In this document: piece after piece, positions 1-5,371 of the stretch
Layout of the letters: every line of letters begins with the position of its first letter
Numbering within the stretch: the stretch's first letter is position 1
Source: Syntrophaceae bacterium
GTDB taxonomy: Bacteria > Desulfobacterota > Syntrophorhabdia > Syntrophorhabdales > WCHB1-27
Direction: 5' to 3'
DNA length: 5,371 nucleotides
Assembly: GCA_003165115.1 (NCBI GenBank)
Contig: PLSJ01000475.1
Location: forward strand, 1 to 5,371
Notes under the pieces: generated by a model
The model's input: only the letters and a program-made list of their open reading frames with translations
Told to the model about the DNA's origin: nothing
The model's database searches: none
Program-made: the position numbers and the translations under genes

Positions 1-329
1 ACAGCCTGCTGGACTACCCCGGCGCCCTGGCCACCTATGTCTATGACATCAACAATGCCGGCGCGATCGTGGGAGAATACTACGACGGGAGCGTGTACCA
101 TCCCTTTATGCTGAGCGGCGGCGCCTTTACCACACTGACTCCCCCCGGGGCCATATCGGCCTTTGCCACGGGCATCAATGACGCGGGCGTGATTGTCGGG
201 TCCTACGCGGACGCAACCGGTCTGTGTCACGGCTTCACTGCGACCCCCGTTCCCGTCCCGGCTTCACTGCTCCTGTTCGCTCCCGGCCTCGTGGGTCTTG
301 CCGCCATGAGGAGAAAGTTCAGGAAGTAG
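1..329 (+). CDS. PEP-CTERM (VPxPA-type) secreted protein with HAF-type repeats, 3' end only
   Basis: The reading frame is open from the window edge (first whole codon at base 3) to TAG at 327-329, giving 108 visible residues; the start lies outside the window. Two tandem repeat units are visible, each with an Asn/Asp-Ala-Gly turn followed by an Ile-Val-Gly strand: DINNAGAIVGEYYD (residues 15-28) and GINDAGVIVGSYAD (57-70), with aromatic/His-Gly-Phe positions between. This resembles the HAF repeats of extracellular proteins, which probably form a beta-propeller-like fold. The C-terminus (about 83-108) is a sorting signal: a VPVPA motif, a hydrophobic helix (SLLLFAPGLVGLAAM) and a basic tail RRKFRK. 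In known PEP-CTERM systems this tail is cleaved by an exosortase during export to the outer surface or matrix. The substrate or function of the mature protein is unknown. It converges on the redox operon and shows no functional link to it. Confidence 0.85.
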   Translation, partial: SLLDYPGALATYVYDINNAGAIVGEYYDGSVYHPFMLSGGAFTTLTPPGAISAFATGINDAGVIVGSYADATGLCHGFTATPVPVPASLLLFAPGLVGLAAMRRKFRK

Positions 330-371
330 CGCCTGCCTTTCCTTCGTCCACTCCGCCACGCCTGCCCCCCC

Positions 372-413
372 AAAAAAAGCGGGCCGGACCCTCTTCTTCC
401 AGGTCCGGCCCGC
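372..413 (-). terminator. Intrinsic terminator of the minus-strand redox operon
   Basis: A perfect 12-bp inverted repeat (arms 379-390 and 402-413, GCGGGCCGGACC and its complement) encloses an 11-nt loop. It is flanked at 372-378 by seven A on the plus strand, which reads as seven U immediately after the hairpin in minus-strand RNA. It lies about 60 nt past the stop of the last operon gene, where an operon terminator is expected. In the plus direction the stem is followed only by a weak GCCCTTT, so any termination of the convergent PEP-CTERM transcript would be less efficient. Confidence 0.87.
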
Positions 414-475
414 GCCCTTTCGCCTATAAGACGTCCGCCCCCGCCCGAAGGAGAGGCCGGCCTTATCTTACGGTC

Positions 476-2086
476 TTACCATTTCGGCATGGGGAGCTCT
501 TTCGGGCTCTCCCAATCCTTCATCTCCTTCATCCACGGCGCCCTTTCCACAAATTCGTCATGCGCCAGCGGTACAGGCGGATGGCATACCCACAGCGGGT
601 CGAATTCGTCCTTCACCTTGAGCATGAAGATGTGGTAGTTCGGCCCGTATTTCGGCCCGGTGAGGTACAGGGGCTGGTGAGGTCCGAGGAGCGACGTGTA
701 GTACCGCTCCTTGATGTTCATCTTCGACGTCTGGACGTAGAACTGGTCGACTCCGGAGGTATCCTCGTCCTGGTCCCAATAAATGAGGAATTCCGAGTAG
801 CCCTGATGACCCATCTCGAAGCTCTGGAACCATCCCGGATCGCCGTAGTCCGGCATCAACGGCGGTGTGTAGCTCTTCTTCACCTCGGCGTAGCTCTCGC
901 CGTGGACCGTCGCCTGAGACATGGACTCGATGATGTAGTCCACCGACATGTACGAGCCGGTCATAAGCCACATACCCGCCGAGTCCGCGTTCTTGAGCCA
1001 CGACTCATCCGTCGGCTTGGTCGGTCTCGGTATGCCGCCCAGTTCCTTCATGATGTCGGTGACCACCCTTTCGTCGTACTCCATCTGCTCTTCAGAGGTA
1101 AAACCGATCAGCAGCACGCGCAGGATGAAGAAGTTCTTGATCGTGTCCTCGTTTTCCTTGCCCCACAGGTCCCAGAACTCTTCCTTGCAGCCTGCCTTGG
1201 CGAGCGCCCTCCAGAAGAGGGGCACCTTCGTCACGGCGCCGGCGACCTCCGCATGGCCTATGGCCAGCATGCCCTTCACCTGGGCCTCTTTCGTCGGCAT
1301 CTGGAAGTTGATCCATTTCACGCGCTTCTCCGGCAAGGCCAGGCCCGTATTCGGCGCAATGCCCGTCGGCTCGAGCCTTTCCGGCTGGAAGGGCAGCAGC
1401 TTCACCGCCATCTTCGTGACGATGCCGAGGCACCCACGGAGTCCGGTGAATCCCCTGAGCAAGCCTCTCAGGTCGGGGCCGGGACCGTCGCCCCAGAAGG
1501 GGTCGTCGCCCACGGCCAAAGAACCCATCCGCACGAGCTCCCCATCGGGCAGGACGAGCTCGGTGCCGAGGATCCTGCGGTGCGGCAGCCCTACCCTGTG
1601 AGACAGGGGCGACCAGCCGTCGCCTATCAGGTTCGCGATGACGGAAGCCTGCGCGCCGCCGCCGCCGATAATGCCGTAGCCGCCGTGGTTGAACGCTTCC
1701 TGCTGGAACGGCGAATAGATGACGCCCGTCCCGACCACTGCGTAGAGGTGTTTCTCGTCGATCTCATAGTCATTCAAGCGTTTCAGGTCGATGAGGAGCT
1801 CGTTCTCCACGTGACAGTGGGAACGGGGTCCGTAAAAGCCGGTGCTGTAAGGGACGTAGGGCACCTTGTAGCGGTTGCAGATCCTGACGATCCTCTGCAC
1901 CTCTTCCGTGTTCCTGGGCAGGATAACGACCTGGGGGATCGTCGTCATTACCCTCTCATAGCCGCACCCGGCCTCATAGCCTCCGGGTCCCGACCTGTAT
2001 CCTTCACAAATGGCGGGGTCATCGGATATGTACTTCTCGCCTACCACCGCTTCCAATGCATTGAATGCTTCTTTCGATATAGGCAT
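476..2086 (-). CDS. FAD-binding oxidoreductase (VAO/PCMH fold), divergent second flavoprotein of the operon, 536 aa
   Basis: This is a predicted cytoplasmic flavoprotein; no signal peptide or membrane segment is seen. Residues about 50-230 form a PCMH-type FAD domain. VVILPRNTEEVQRIV (53-67) is the usual entry strand/helix, VPYSTGFYG (78-86) matches the pyrophosphate-binding Ser/Thr-Gly loop, LLIDLKRLN (97-105) follows, GGGGA is at 141-145, and GFTGLRGCLGIVTKM (212-226) corresponds to the family's G-x-x-G-x-x-G-I-V-T motif. Residues about 235-505 are the substrate/cap domain. The usual C-terminal FDPxxxLNPG motif is degenerate here (EFDPLWVCHPP, 494-504), and a 30-residue polar tail follows. 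The start is ATG at 2086 because AAGGAGG lies 5 nt upstream; an in-frame upstream start at 2116 would overlap the preceding gene and lacks this support. The stop is TAA at 476-478. It may be a catalytic oxidase or an accessory GlcE-like subunit. Family assignment is firm; the substrate is unknown. Confidence 0.93.
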   Translation of the reverse strand: MPISKEAFNALEAVVGEKYISDDPAICEGYRSGPGGYEAGCGYERVMTTIPQVVILPRNTEEVQRIVRICNRYKVPYVPYSTGFYGPRSHCHVENELLIDLKRLNDYEIDEKHLYAVVGTGVIYSPFQQEAFNHGGYGIIGGGGAQASVIANLIGDGWSPLSHRVGLPHRRILGTELVLPDGELVRMGSLAVGDDPFWGDGPGPDLRGLLRGFTGLRGCLGIVTKMAVKLLPFQPERLEPTGIAPNTGLALPEKRVKWINFQMPTKEAQVKGMLAIGHAEVAGAVTKVPLFWRALAKAGCKEEFWDLWGKENEDTIKNFFILRVLLIGFTSEEQMEYDERVVTDIMKELGGIPRPTKPTDESWLKNADSAGMWLMTGSYMSVDYIIESMSQATVHGESYAEVKKSYTPPLMPDYGDPGWFQSFEMGHQGYSEFLIYWDQDEDTSGVDQFYVQTSKMNIKERYYTSLLGPHQPLYLTGPKYGPNYHIFMLKVKDEFDPLWVCHPPVPLAHDEFVERAPWMKEMKDWESPKELPMPKW

Positions 2087-2090
2087 GCGT

Positions 2091-2099
2091 CCCTCCTTA
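2091..2099 (-). promoter_or_regulatory. Stop/Shine-Dalgarno overlap between the Fe-S gene and the second flavoprotein gene
   Basis: On the minus strand the Fe-S gene ends in TAA, and the last two A's of that stop begin AAGGAGGG; ATG follows after ACGC. The gap from stop to start is 10 nt. This placement decides the start at 2086 and suggests that ribosomes finishing the Fe-S gene reinitiate directly on the next gene. Confidence 0.8.
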
Positions 2100-3413
2100 A
2101 GCTTGCATCGAAGCAAGAATAACTTCCGAGATGTCCATTACCTTCACGGCGTCGCCGTTCTCCCTCACCGCCTGGCCGAAATTGTTCTTGCACCAGGGGC
2201 ACGAGGAGACGAGCACCTCGGCGCCCACTTCCCTCACCTCTTCCAGCCGCACCTTCGCCGAGGAGTCCGCGAGGTCCGGGTAAGCAACCTTTGCCCCACG
2301 TCCGGCGCCGCAGCAGAAGGCGTTTTCCCTTATGCGGGGCATCTCCACCACTTGGGCGCCAGGAATTGCGCCAAGCAGGTCCCTCGGCTGCTTGTAGAGT
2401 CCGGTCGTGCCGCGCCGCCTTGTCAGCCTGGGCTCGACCATGCCCATCCAGCCCCTCGTGCCTTTCCAGGGGGTCCAGGGGTCCGCCAGCCTGCTTATGC
2501 CGCATGAATCGTGGTACGTCATCCTGATATCCTGCGGTTTCGTGAGCTTCAGCTTGCCTGCCTTGAGGGCCTCATCCGCGTATTCCACGAGATGGACCAC
2601 TTCGAAGCCCAGTTCGCTGGTGGGGATATCGAGCATCTTCGGATAATCGACCTTCCACGTCCTGTAACACTCTGCGCAGGCCGTCACGAGCCTCTTGGCC
2701 CCCGTCGCCCTGACCATCTCGAGATTCGTCTTCGCGATCTCGCGTCCCTGGTCGATCATGCCGACCGAATAGATCATGTTGCCGCAGCACTGCTCGTCGG
2801 CCAACATCATGAAAGGCGTGCCCGAGCCGTTCAATATCTTCGCGGTCGCCTGAGCGATTTCAGGGTTCCGGTACGATGCGGAGCAGCCGGCGAAGTAGAG
2901 CGTGTCCGCCTTGGCGGCCACCTTGATGTCTTTGGTGATCCATTTCTTCCGGTTCGCTGCCGGCGCCCCGAAGTGGTTGTGCACGCTCGCGATGTTATCC
3001 GCCACTTTCTTATGCGCGGGCATAGGGCCGGCGCCGTCCTGGACGGCCTTCACCCTCAACGACTCGAGGATCAGCTCTATCTCGAGGTCGAGGTTCCTCT
3101 TGCAGCCCACGTCGCATGCGCCGCACAGGGGGTCGGCGTAGATGATCTCGAGGAGCTTCGGCGTCCACTGAAGCTTTCCTTCGAGCACGCCCAGCCCGAT
3201 CCTGCACTTGCCGAAAGCGCCGTAGGCATCAAAATCATTCCACACGTTGGCGGGGCACCTCGTACTGAACCGCACGCCCGGCATATACGTGTGCTCCACC
3301 CAGTAGCAGCCCTTGCACTTGATGCAACGGCTCATGTCGTACGCAAAATTACTCAAATCGGTCACGTCCAGAGCGACCGGCTTTTTCGGTGTGTCAAAGC
3401 GATCTTTTGGCAT
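2097..3413 (-). CDS. HdrD/GlcF-like (Fe-S)-binding protein with two CCG domains, 438 aa
   Basis: This is a predicted electron-transfer subunit that would take electrons from one or both flanking flavoproteins. Numbering here counts the first of two adjacent Met codons (bases 3416 and 3413) as residue 1. The N-terminal ferredoxin-like part has C31-x2-C34-x2-C37 and C54-Pro, then C71, C98-x2-C101 and C105, enough for two cubane clusters but in non-standard spacing. CCG domain 1 runs C178, CCG at 210-212, C247-x2-C250. CCG domain 2 runs HDSC (C305), CCG at 368-370, CPWC (C406, C409). Both CCG domains are intact; in HdrB/HdrD this motif binds an unusual [4Fe-4S] cluster. I prefer the second Met (3413) because GGAGG is 5 nt from it and only 2 nt from the first; the difference is one residue. 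No membrane helix is seen, so any contact with quinones or a membrane partner would need another protein. The stop is TAA at 2097-2099. Confidence 0.93.
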   Translation of the reverse strand: MPKDRFDTPKKPVALDVTDLSNFAYDMSRCIKCKGCYWVEHTYMPGVRFSTRCPANVWNDFDAYGAFGKCRIGLGVLEGKLQWTPKLLEIIYADPLCGACDVGCKRNLDLEIELILESLRVKAVQDGAGPMPAHKKVADNIASVHNHFGAPAANRKKWITKDIKVAAKADTLYFAGCSASYRNPEIAQATAKILNGSGTPFMMLADEQCCGNMIYSVGMIDQGREIAKTNLEMVRATGAKRLVTACAECYRTWKVDYPKMLDIPTSELGFEVVHLVEYADEALKAGKLKLTKPQDIRMTYHDSCGISRLADPWTPWKGTRGWMGMVEPRLTRRRGTTGLYKQPRDLLGAIPGAQVVEMPRIRENAFCCGAGRGAKVAYPDLADSSAKVRLEEVREVGAEVLVSSCPWCKNNFGQAVRENGDAVKVMDISEVILASMQA

Positions 3414-3416
3414 CAT

Positions 3417-3426
3417 ATCCTCCTTA
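3417..3426 (-). promoter_or_regulatory. Stop/Shine-Dalgarno overlap between the first flavoprotein gene and the Fe-S gene
   Basis: The minus strand reads TAAGGAGGAT followed by ATGATG, so the TAA stop of the first flavoprotein gene merges into the Shine-Dalgarno of the Fe-S gene. With the second ATG as start, the stop-to-start gap is 10 nt, the same as at the next junction, supporting coupled translation and fixed subunit ratios. Confidence 0.8.
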
Positions 3427-4881
3427 GAAACAGAGATTTCCGGGGTTCAGGACGTTCTTCGGATCGAAGACCTTCTTTACCCGCTTCAGGGCCATGGTGT
3501 AGCCCGCTGCTCTGTCGTATACCATTGCGGCCAATTCCCCGTAAGGTCTCGAGAAAAATGCGCCTTCATTCATCAGTGCCTTCGCCGCCTCCCGATAAAT
3601 ACCTGCAATCACGGCCTTTTCCTCTGCATCGTCCGGGTCGTGGAAGAACGTAAACTCCACGTGAGCCGCGCGGTTGTGCTCTATGGGCTGGATATACATG
3701 CCGATGTCGGCCATGGGATAGCCGTATCTCGCCGCCACTTCTTCCACTATATCAACATAAAGCGGCGTTGAAACCGGTCTGGCGATAAAGAACAGGCTCT
3801 GGGCCCCGCCCTTCCATGCGTTCTTCCAGTAGGTTTTTTCCGCTGGCCATGGCTTGCGCAGCAAGGACAGAAGCTTGCGCCCCACGCCGGGGAAGCCGGG
3901 CAGGTTGTCCGTGAGCTTGATCTTCTGGAACTCGTTCCTCATCACTTCTTTCAGGAACTTCTCTTCGTACGCCACCTTCTCTTCCGGCCTCCGCAAAAGT
4001 CCGCTGATGACCATGATGAGCGACCAGGGCGGCAGCGTCGCGCGCATCTTCTCGAAATCGTCCGGCCAATTCTCCGCAAGGATGGCGGCCAGGTCCACGT
4101 TGTTCAAAAGGACGACTTCCTGCCCAATTCTCCTCGGCAACAGTCTGTACAGGAAGTCCTGCGCATAGGCGAGGTCGTCGATCGGCGCGCAGTAAATCTT
4201 GTCGATCTTCGTCGCAAACTCGCTCTTCAGGTTCATCCAGGTCACGATGCCCATGGTGCCCTGTGCCCCCTGGAGGAAGCGATAAAAATCGAGACCGGGA
4301 CCCGATGGGTTTGCGCCTTTTGACTTGGATTCCGGGTAACCGTTCACGCTCGCGGACCCGAGTCTGAATACTTCGCCCGTCGGCCAGACAAGCTCGAAGC
4401 TCTGTGTCGGCTCGCCGTAGTCGTACACGGTATTGGTGGGCACTTCCCGCTCGAGGTAATCCGTGAGAACCGAGCGGTTCGCCGGCGGCAGGAGCGGCAT
4501 GATCATCCTCATGCCTTTCTTCTCCAATTCTTCCGTAAGCTGCTTCCAGGTGACGCCCGGCTCGATCCTCACCCTCCGGTTGTAGTCGTCGATCTCGAAG
4601 ATCTTGTTCATCCTGGTCAGGTCGACGACGACCCCGCCCTGCTTCGGTATCGTACAGCCGTAGAAATGAACTCCCGAGCTGACAGGGACCAAGGGAATGT
4701 CGTTCTCGTTGGCCCACTTTACGATGGCCCCGACTTCCTCGGCGGTCTTCGGTTTCACGACGAGATCGGGCATTGCCGGAGGAACCAGGCTCTCGTCACG
4801 AGAATAGAGCGCCAGCGTCCCTTTGGCGTCGCTCACGTTCTGCTTCCCCACGATTTTTTCCAACTGTTCCTTGTTTTGCAT
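3424..4881 (-). CDS. FAD-binding oxidoreductase (GlcD / VAO-PCMH family), first gene of the redox operon, 485 aa
   Basis: This is a predicted soluble FAD-dependent dehydrogenase. Residues about 36-220 form the PCMH FAD domain. DLVVKPKTAEEVGAIVKWAN (39-58) is the entry segment, LVPVSSGVHFYG (64-75) the Ser-Gly FAD loop, and GGVVVDLTRMNKIFEID (82-98) with IEPGVTW (106-112) are typical of the VAO / 4-cresol dehydrogenase branch. PGLDFYRFLQGAQGTMGIVT (195-214) closes the domain. The C-terminal oxidase domain (about 230-485) contains PIEHNRAAHVEFTFFHD (399-415), whose His/Arg residues are candidate active-site positions, and ends in the canonical FDPKNVLNPG (472-481). The start is ATG at 4881 behind AAAGGGGG with 4 nt spacing; an in-frame TTG at 4896 lies inside that site and is unlikely. 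The stop TAA (3424-3426) overlaps the next gene's ribosome site. Its preserved motifs make it the more likely catalytic subunit. Glycolate, lactate or aromatic alcohol substrates are all possible. Confidence 0.94.
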   Translation of the reverse strand: MQNKEQLEKIVGKQNVSDAKGTLALYSRDESLVPPAMPDLVVKPKTAEEVGAIVKWANENDIPLVPVSSGVHFYGCTIPKQGGVVVDLTRMNKIFEIDDYNRRVRIEPGVTWKQLTEELEKKGMRMIMPLLPPANRSVLTDYLEREVPTNTVYDYGEPTQSFELVWPTGEVFRLGSASVNGYPESKSKGANPSGPGLDFYRFLQGAQGTMGIVTWMNLKSEFATKIDKIYCAPIDDLAYAQDFLYRLLPRRIGQEVVLLNNVDLAAILAENWPDDFEKMRATLPPWSLIMVISGLLRRPEEKVAYEEKFLKEVMRNEFQKIKLTDNLPGFPGVGRKLLSLLRKPWPAEKTYWKNAWKGGAQSLFFIARPVSTPLYVDIVEEVAARYGYPMADIGMYIQPIEHNRAAHVEFTFFHDPDDAEEKAVIAGIYREAAKALMNEGAFFSRPYGELAAMVYDRAAGYTMALKRVKKVFDPKNVLNPGNLCF

Positions 4882-4882
4882 G

Positions 4883-4927
4883 TTACCCCCTTTCAATAAA
4901 TAAAGGTTTAACGCTACTGTGCTTCAT
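4883..4927 (-). CDS. Possible 14-codon leader ORF upstream of the redox operon
   Basis: On the minus strand, ATG at 4927 opens a reading frame encoding MKHSSVKPLFIERG and ends in TAA at 4883-4885, one base before the ATG of the first flavoprotein gene. AAGGAG lies at 4936-4941, 8 nt upstream, a stronger Shine-Dalgarno than that of the main gene. The frame differs from the main gene, so it is not an alternative start. If translated, it would couple initiation of the operon to the leader. The peptide has no run of a single amino acid that would suggest attenuation. It is too short to judge by codon use, so chance remains possible. Confidence 0.35.
   Translation of the reverse strand: MKHSSVKPLFIERG
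4886..4893 (-). promoter_or_regulatory. Ribosome binding site of the first flavoprotein gene
   Basis: AAAGGGGG on the minus strand lies 4 nt before ATG at 4881. It is a weaker match than the GGAGG sites of the two downstream genes and sits inside the end of the possible leader ORF. It supports the ATG start over the TTG at 4896. Confidence 0.65.
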
Positions 4928-4989
4928 CCAATGTACTCCTTCCCGCATGAATTAAGGTAATCGCTCAATGCCGCATTCCTTCAACCATC

Positions 4990-5040
4990 GGGGCTCAACA
5001 CCCCCTCCAGCGGAAAAGCCGCATGGAGTCTTCCCCCTCA
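4990..5040 (+). repeat. Diverged copy of the intergenic stem-loop repeat (copy 1)
   Basis: This 51-bp segment matches the core of the two perfect copies further right with scattered substitutions. It keeps the GGGG/CCCC stem (now with a CTCAACA loop), the CTCCA/TGGAG stem with GCGG/CCGC above it and an AAAAG loop, and the closing TTCCCCCTCA. Changes fall mostly in loops and bulges. Confidence 0.8.
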
Positions 5041-5055
5041 CAAAAGCGTTTATAC

Positions 5056-5124
5056 GGCCGGCTCAGCGGCCCCTACCGCGGCAAAGCCGCATCGGGTATC
5101 CGCCTGCGGGTCGTTCCCCTCAGC
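5056..5124 (+). repeat. Strongly diverged copy of the intergenic stem-loop repeat (copy 2)
   Basis: The first stem is GGCCG/CGGCC around GCTCAG (5056-5071), replacing GGGGC/GCCCC with different bases that still pair. The second keeps GCGGC/GCCGC, with TACC/GGTA replacing CTCCA/TGGAG. A short insert with CCGC/GCGG precedes the closing TTCCCCTCA. Paired replacements argue that structure, not sequence, is kept. Confidence 0.6.
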
Positions 5125-5132
5125 TCACATCT

Positions 5133-5157
5133 CCCGATCCACTCTTTGCAGGATCGA
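5133..5157 (+). repeat. 25-bp hairpin element, first copy
   Basis: The sequence has stem CGATCC/GGATCG around a 10-nt loop ACTCTTTGCA. It is identical over 25 bp to the element at the window end, and both lie about 8 nt after a stem-loop repeat copy, so stem-loop plus hairpin appear to form a composite unit. Confidence 0.85.
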
Positions 5158-5179
5158 CCGGGCCGTCGGAACTGCCCGG
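5158..5179 (+). repeat. Short inverted repeat next to the hairpin element
   Basis: CCGGGC (5158-5163) pairs with GCCCGG (5174-5179) around a 10-nt loop. It directly follows the 25-bp hairpin and is not present after the second hairpin within the window, which ends there. There is no T-run, so it is not an obvious terminator. Confidence 0.5.
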
Positions 5180-5208
5180 ACTTTCCGCCATGAGCGTCAA
5201 TTTCCTGC

Positions 5209-5269
5209 GCAATTGTTGGGGCTCAGCGCCCCCTCCAGCGGCAAGCCGCGTGGAGCCTTCCCCCTCAAC
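5209..5269 (+). repeat. Perfect 61-bp direct repeat, first copy
   Basis: It is identical over 61 bp to 5278-5338, with a period of 69 bp and an 8-bp spacer. It contains stem GGGGC/GCCCC (5218-5222 with 5228-5232) and stem CTCCA/TGGAG (5233-5237 with 5251-5255) topped by GCGG/CCGC (5238-5241 with 5246-5249) and one bulged G. The ends GTTG and CAAC also pair, so the whole unit is an imperfect palindrome. Confidence 0.95.
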
Positions 5270-5277
5270 AGCTCTTT

Positions 5278-5338
5278 GCAATTGTTGGGGCTCAGCGCCC
5301 CCTCCAGCGGCAAGCCGCGTGGAGCCTTCCCCCTCAAC
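5278..5338 (+). repeat. Perfect 61-bp direct repeat, second copy
   Basis: It matches 5209-5269 base for base, including all stems. Complete identity next to strongly diverged copies at 4990 and 5056 suggests a recent tandem duplication. The spacer before it (AGCTCTTT) shares CTCTTTGCA with the loop of the 25-bp hairpin element. Confidence 0.95.
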
Positions 5339-5346
5339 CCGCTTCG

Positions 5347-5371
5347 CCCGATCCACTCTTTGCAGGATCGA
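5347..5371 (+). repeat. 25-bp hairpin element, second copy at window edge
   Basis: It is identical to 5133-5157 up to the last base of the window, so the repeat may continue beyond it. It again follows a stem-loop repeat copy after about 8 nt. Confidence 0.85.

Larger units (their letters stand above)
4928..5371. other. Non-coding upstream region dominated by structured repeats
   Basis: I see no convincing protein gene or RNA gene of a known family in these 444 bases. Bases 4928-4989 should hold the operon promoter, but no well-spaced -35/-10 pair or sigma-54 -24/-12 element stands out. From 4990 to the window end the sequence is almost entirely GC-rich inverted and direct repeats, listed separately. 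A minus-strand open frame through the repeats (5120-5356) simply translates the repeat and has no ribosome site. Confidence 0.7.

Noticed and set aside
454..463. Perfect 10-bp palindrome AGGCCGGCCT in the convergent intergenic region
   Set aside because: It is short, GC-rich, has no loop or T-run, and is likely by chance at this base composition.
224..2122. Long plus-strand open frame (632 codons) opposite the second flavoprotein gene
   Set aside because: It is antisense to a clear FAD-oxidoreductase gene, overlaps the PEP-CTERM gene end, crosses the terminator, and reads as Arg/His/Leu-rich sequence with no domain. It is a GC-rich codon shadow.
2511..3653. Plus-strand open frame (380 codons) opposite the Fe-S gene
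   Set aside because: It is a shadow of the double-CCG protein, with no motif or ribosome site, and it crosses an operon junction.
4928..4989. Sigma-70 or sigma-54 promoter for the operon
   Set aside because: TTGAGC and TTGGAT could serve as -35 boxes, but no acceptable -10 lies at 16-18 nt, and no GG/GC pair at -24/-12 spacing was found. Not supportable from sequence alone.
5209..5338. CRISPR array
   Set aside because: There are only two perfect units of 61 bp with an 8-bp spacer, and the diverged copies are irregularly spaced. No cas gene is present.
5209..5338. Integron attC sites (GTTG and CAAC ends)
   Set aside because: The ends are in the order GTT...AAC instead of AAC...GTT, do not match the RYYYAAC/GTTRRRY cores, and no cassette ORF lies between them.
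5120..5356. Minus-strand open frame encoding a repeated VEGEGSTRLAAGGGAEPQQL-like peptide
   Set aside because: It is a direct translation of the 61-bp structured repeats with a GTG start, no Shine-Dalgarno and a frame set by the 69-bp period. DNA-level stem conservation explains it better than coding.

Overview
The window looks like GC-rich chromosomal DNA from a Gram-negative anaerobe, plausibly a Desulfobacterota (former Deltaproteobacteria) relative. Three things point that way: a VPxPA-type PEP-CTERM/exosortase sorting signal with HAF-type repeats, a heterodisulfide-reductase-like protein with two CCG domains, and flavoprotein/iron-sulfur gene pairing typical of anaerobic redox modules. 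This placement is inference; no rRNA or marker gene is present.

Layout. Bases 1-329 (+) hold the 3' end of a secreted PEP-CTERM protein. Bases 330-475 are a short convergent intergenic region containing a strong intrinsic terminator whose T-run reads out on the minus strand. Bases 476-4881 are a compact three-gene minus-strand operon. In transcription order it encodes a 485-aa FAD-binding oxidoreductase (VAO/PCMH fold), a 438-aa HdrD/GlcF-like iron-sulfur protein, and a second, divergent 536-aa FAD-binding oxidoreductase. Both internal junctions are built alike: a TAA stop whose last bases form the next Shine-Dalgarno (TAAGGAGG), then ATG exactly 10 nt after the stop. A possible 14-codon leader ORF with its own Shine-Dalgarno ends one base before the first gene.

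Bases 4928-5371 contain no convincing gene. They carry a cluster of structured GC-rich repeats: two perfect 61-bp direct copies 69 bp apart, two diverged copies that keep the same stem-loops with different bases, and two identical 25-bp hairpin elements, one ending flush with the window.

How the genes may work together: the two flavoproteins probably oxidise an alcohol, hydroxyacid or related substrate, or serve as one catalytic and one structural/electron-transfer flavin subunit. They would pass electrons to the iron-sulfur protein, as GlcD/GlcE pass them to GlcF in glycolate oxidase. The flavin-FeS-flavin gene order, the absence of a recognisable membrane, quinone or ETF partner in the window, and the degenerate tail of the second flavoprotein make this an uncharacterised variant. 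The substrate cannot be read from the sequence.
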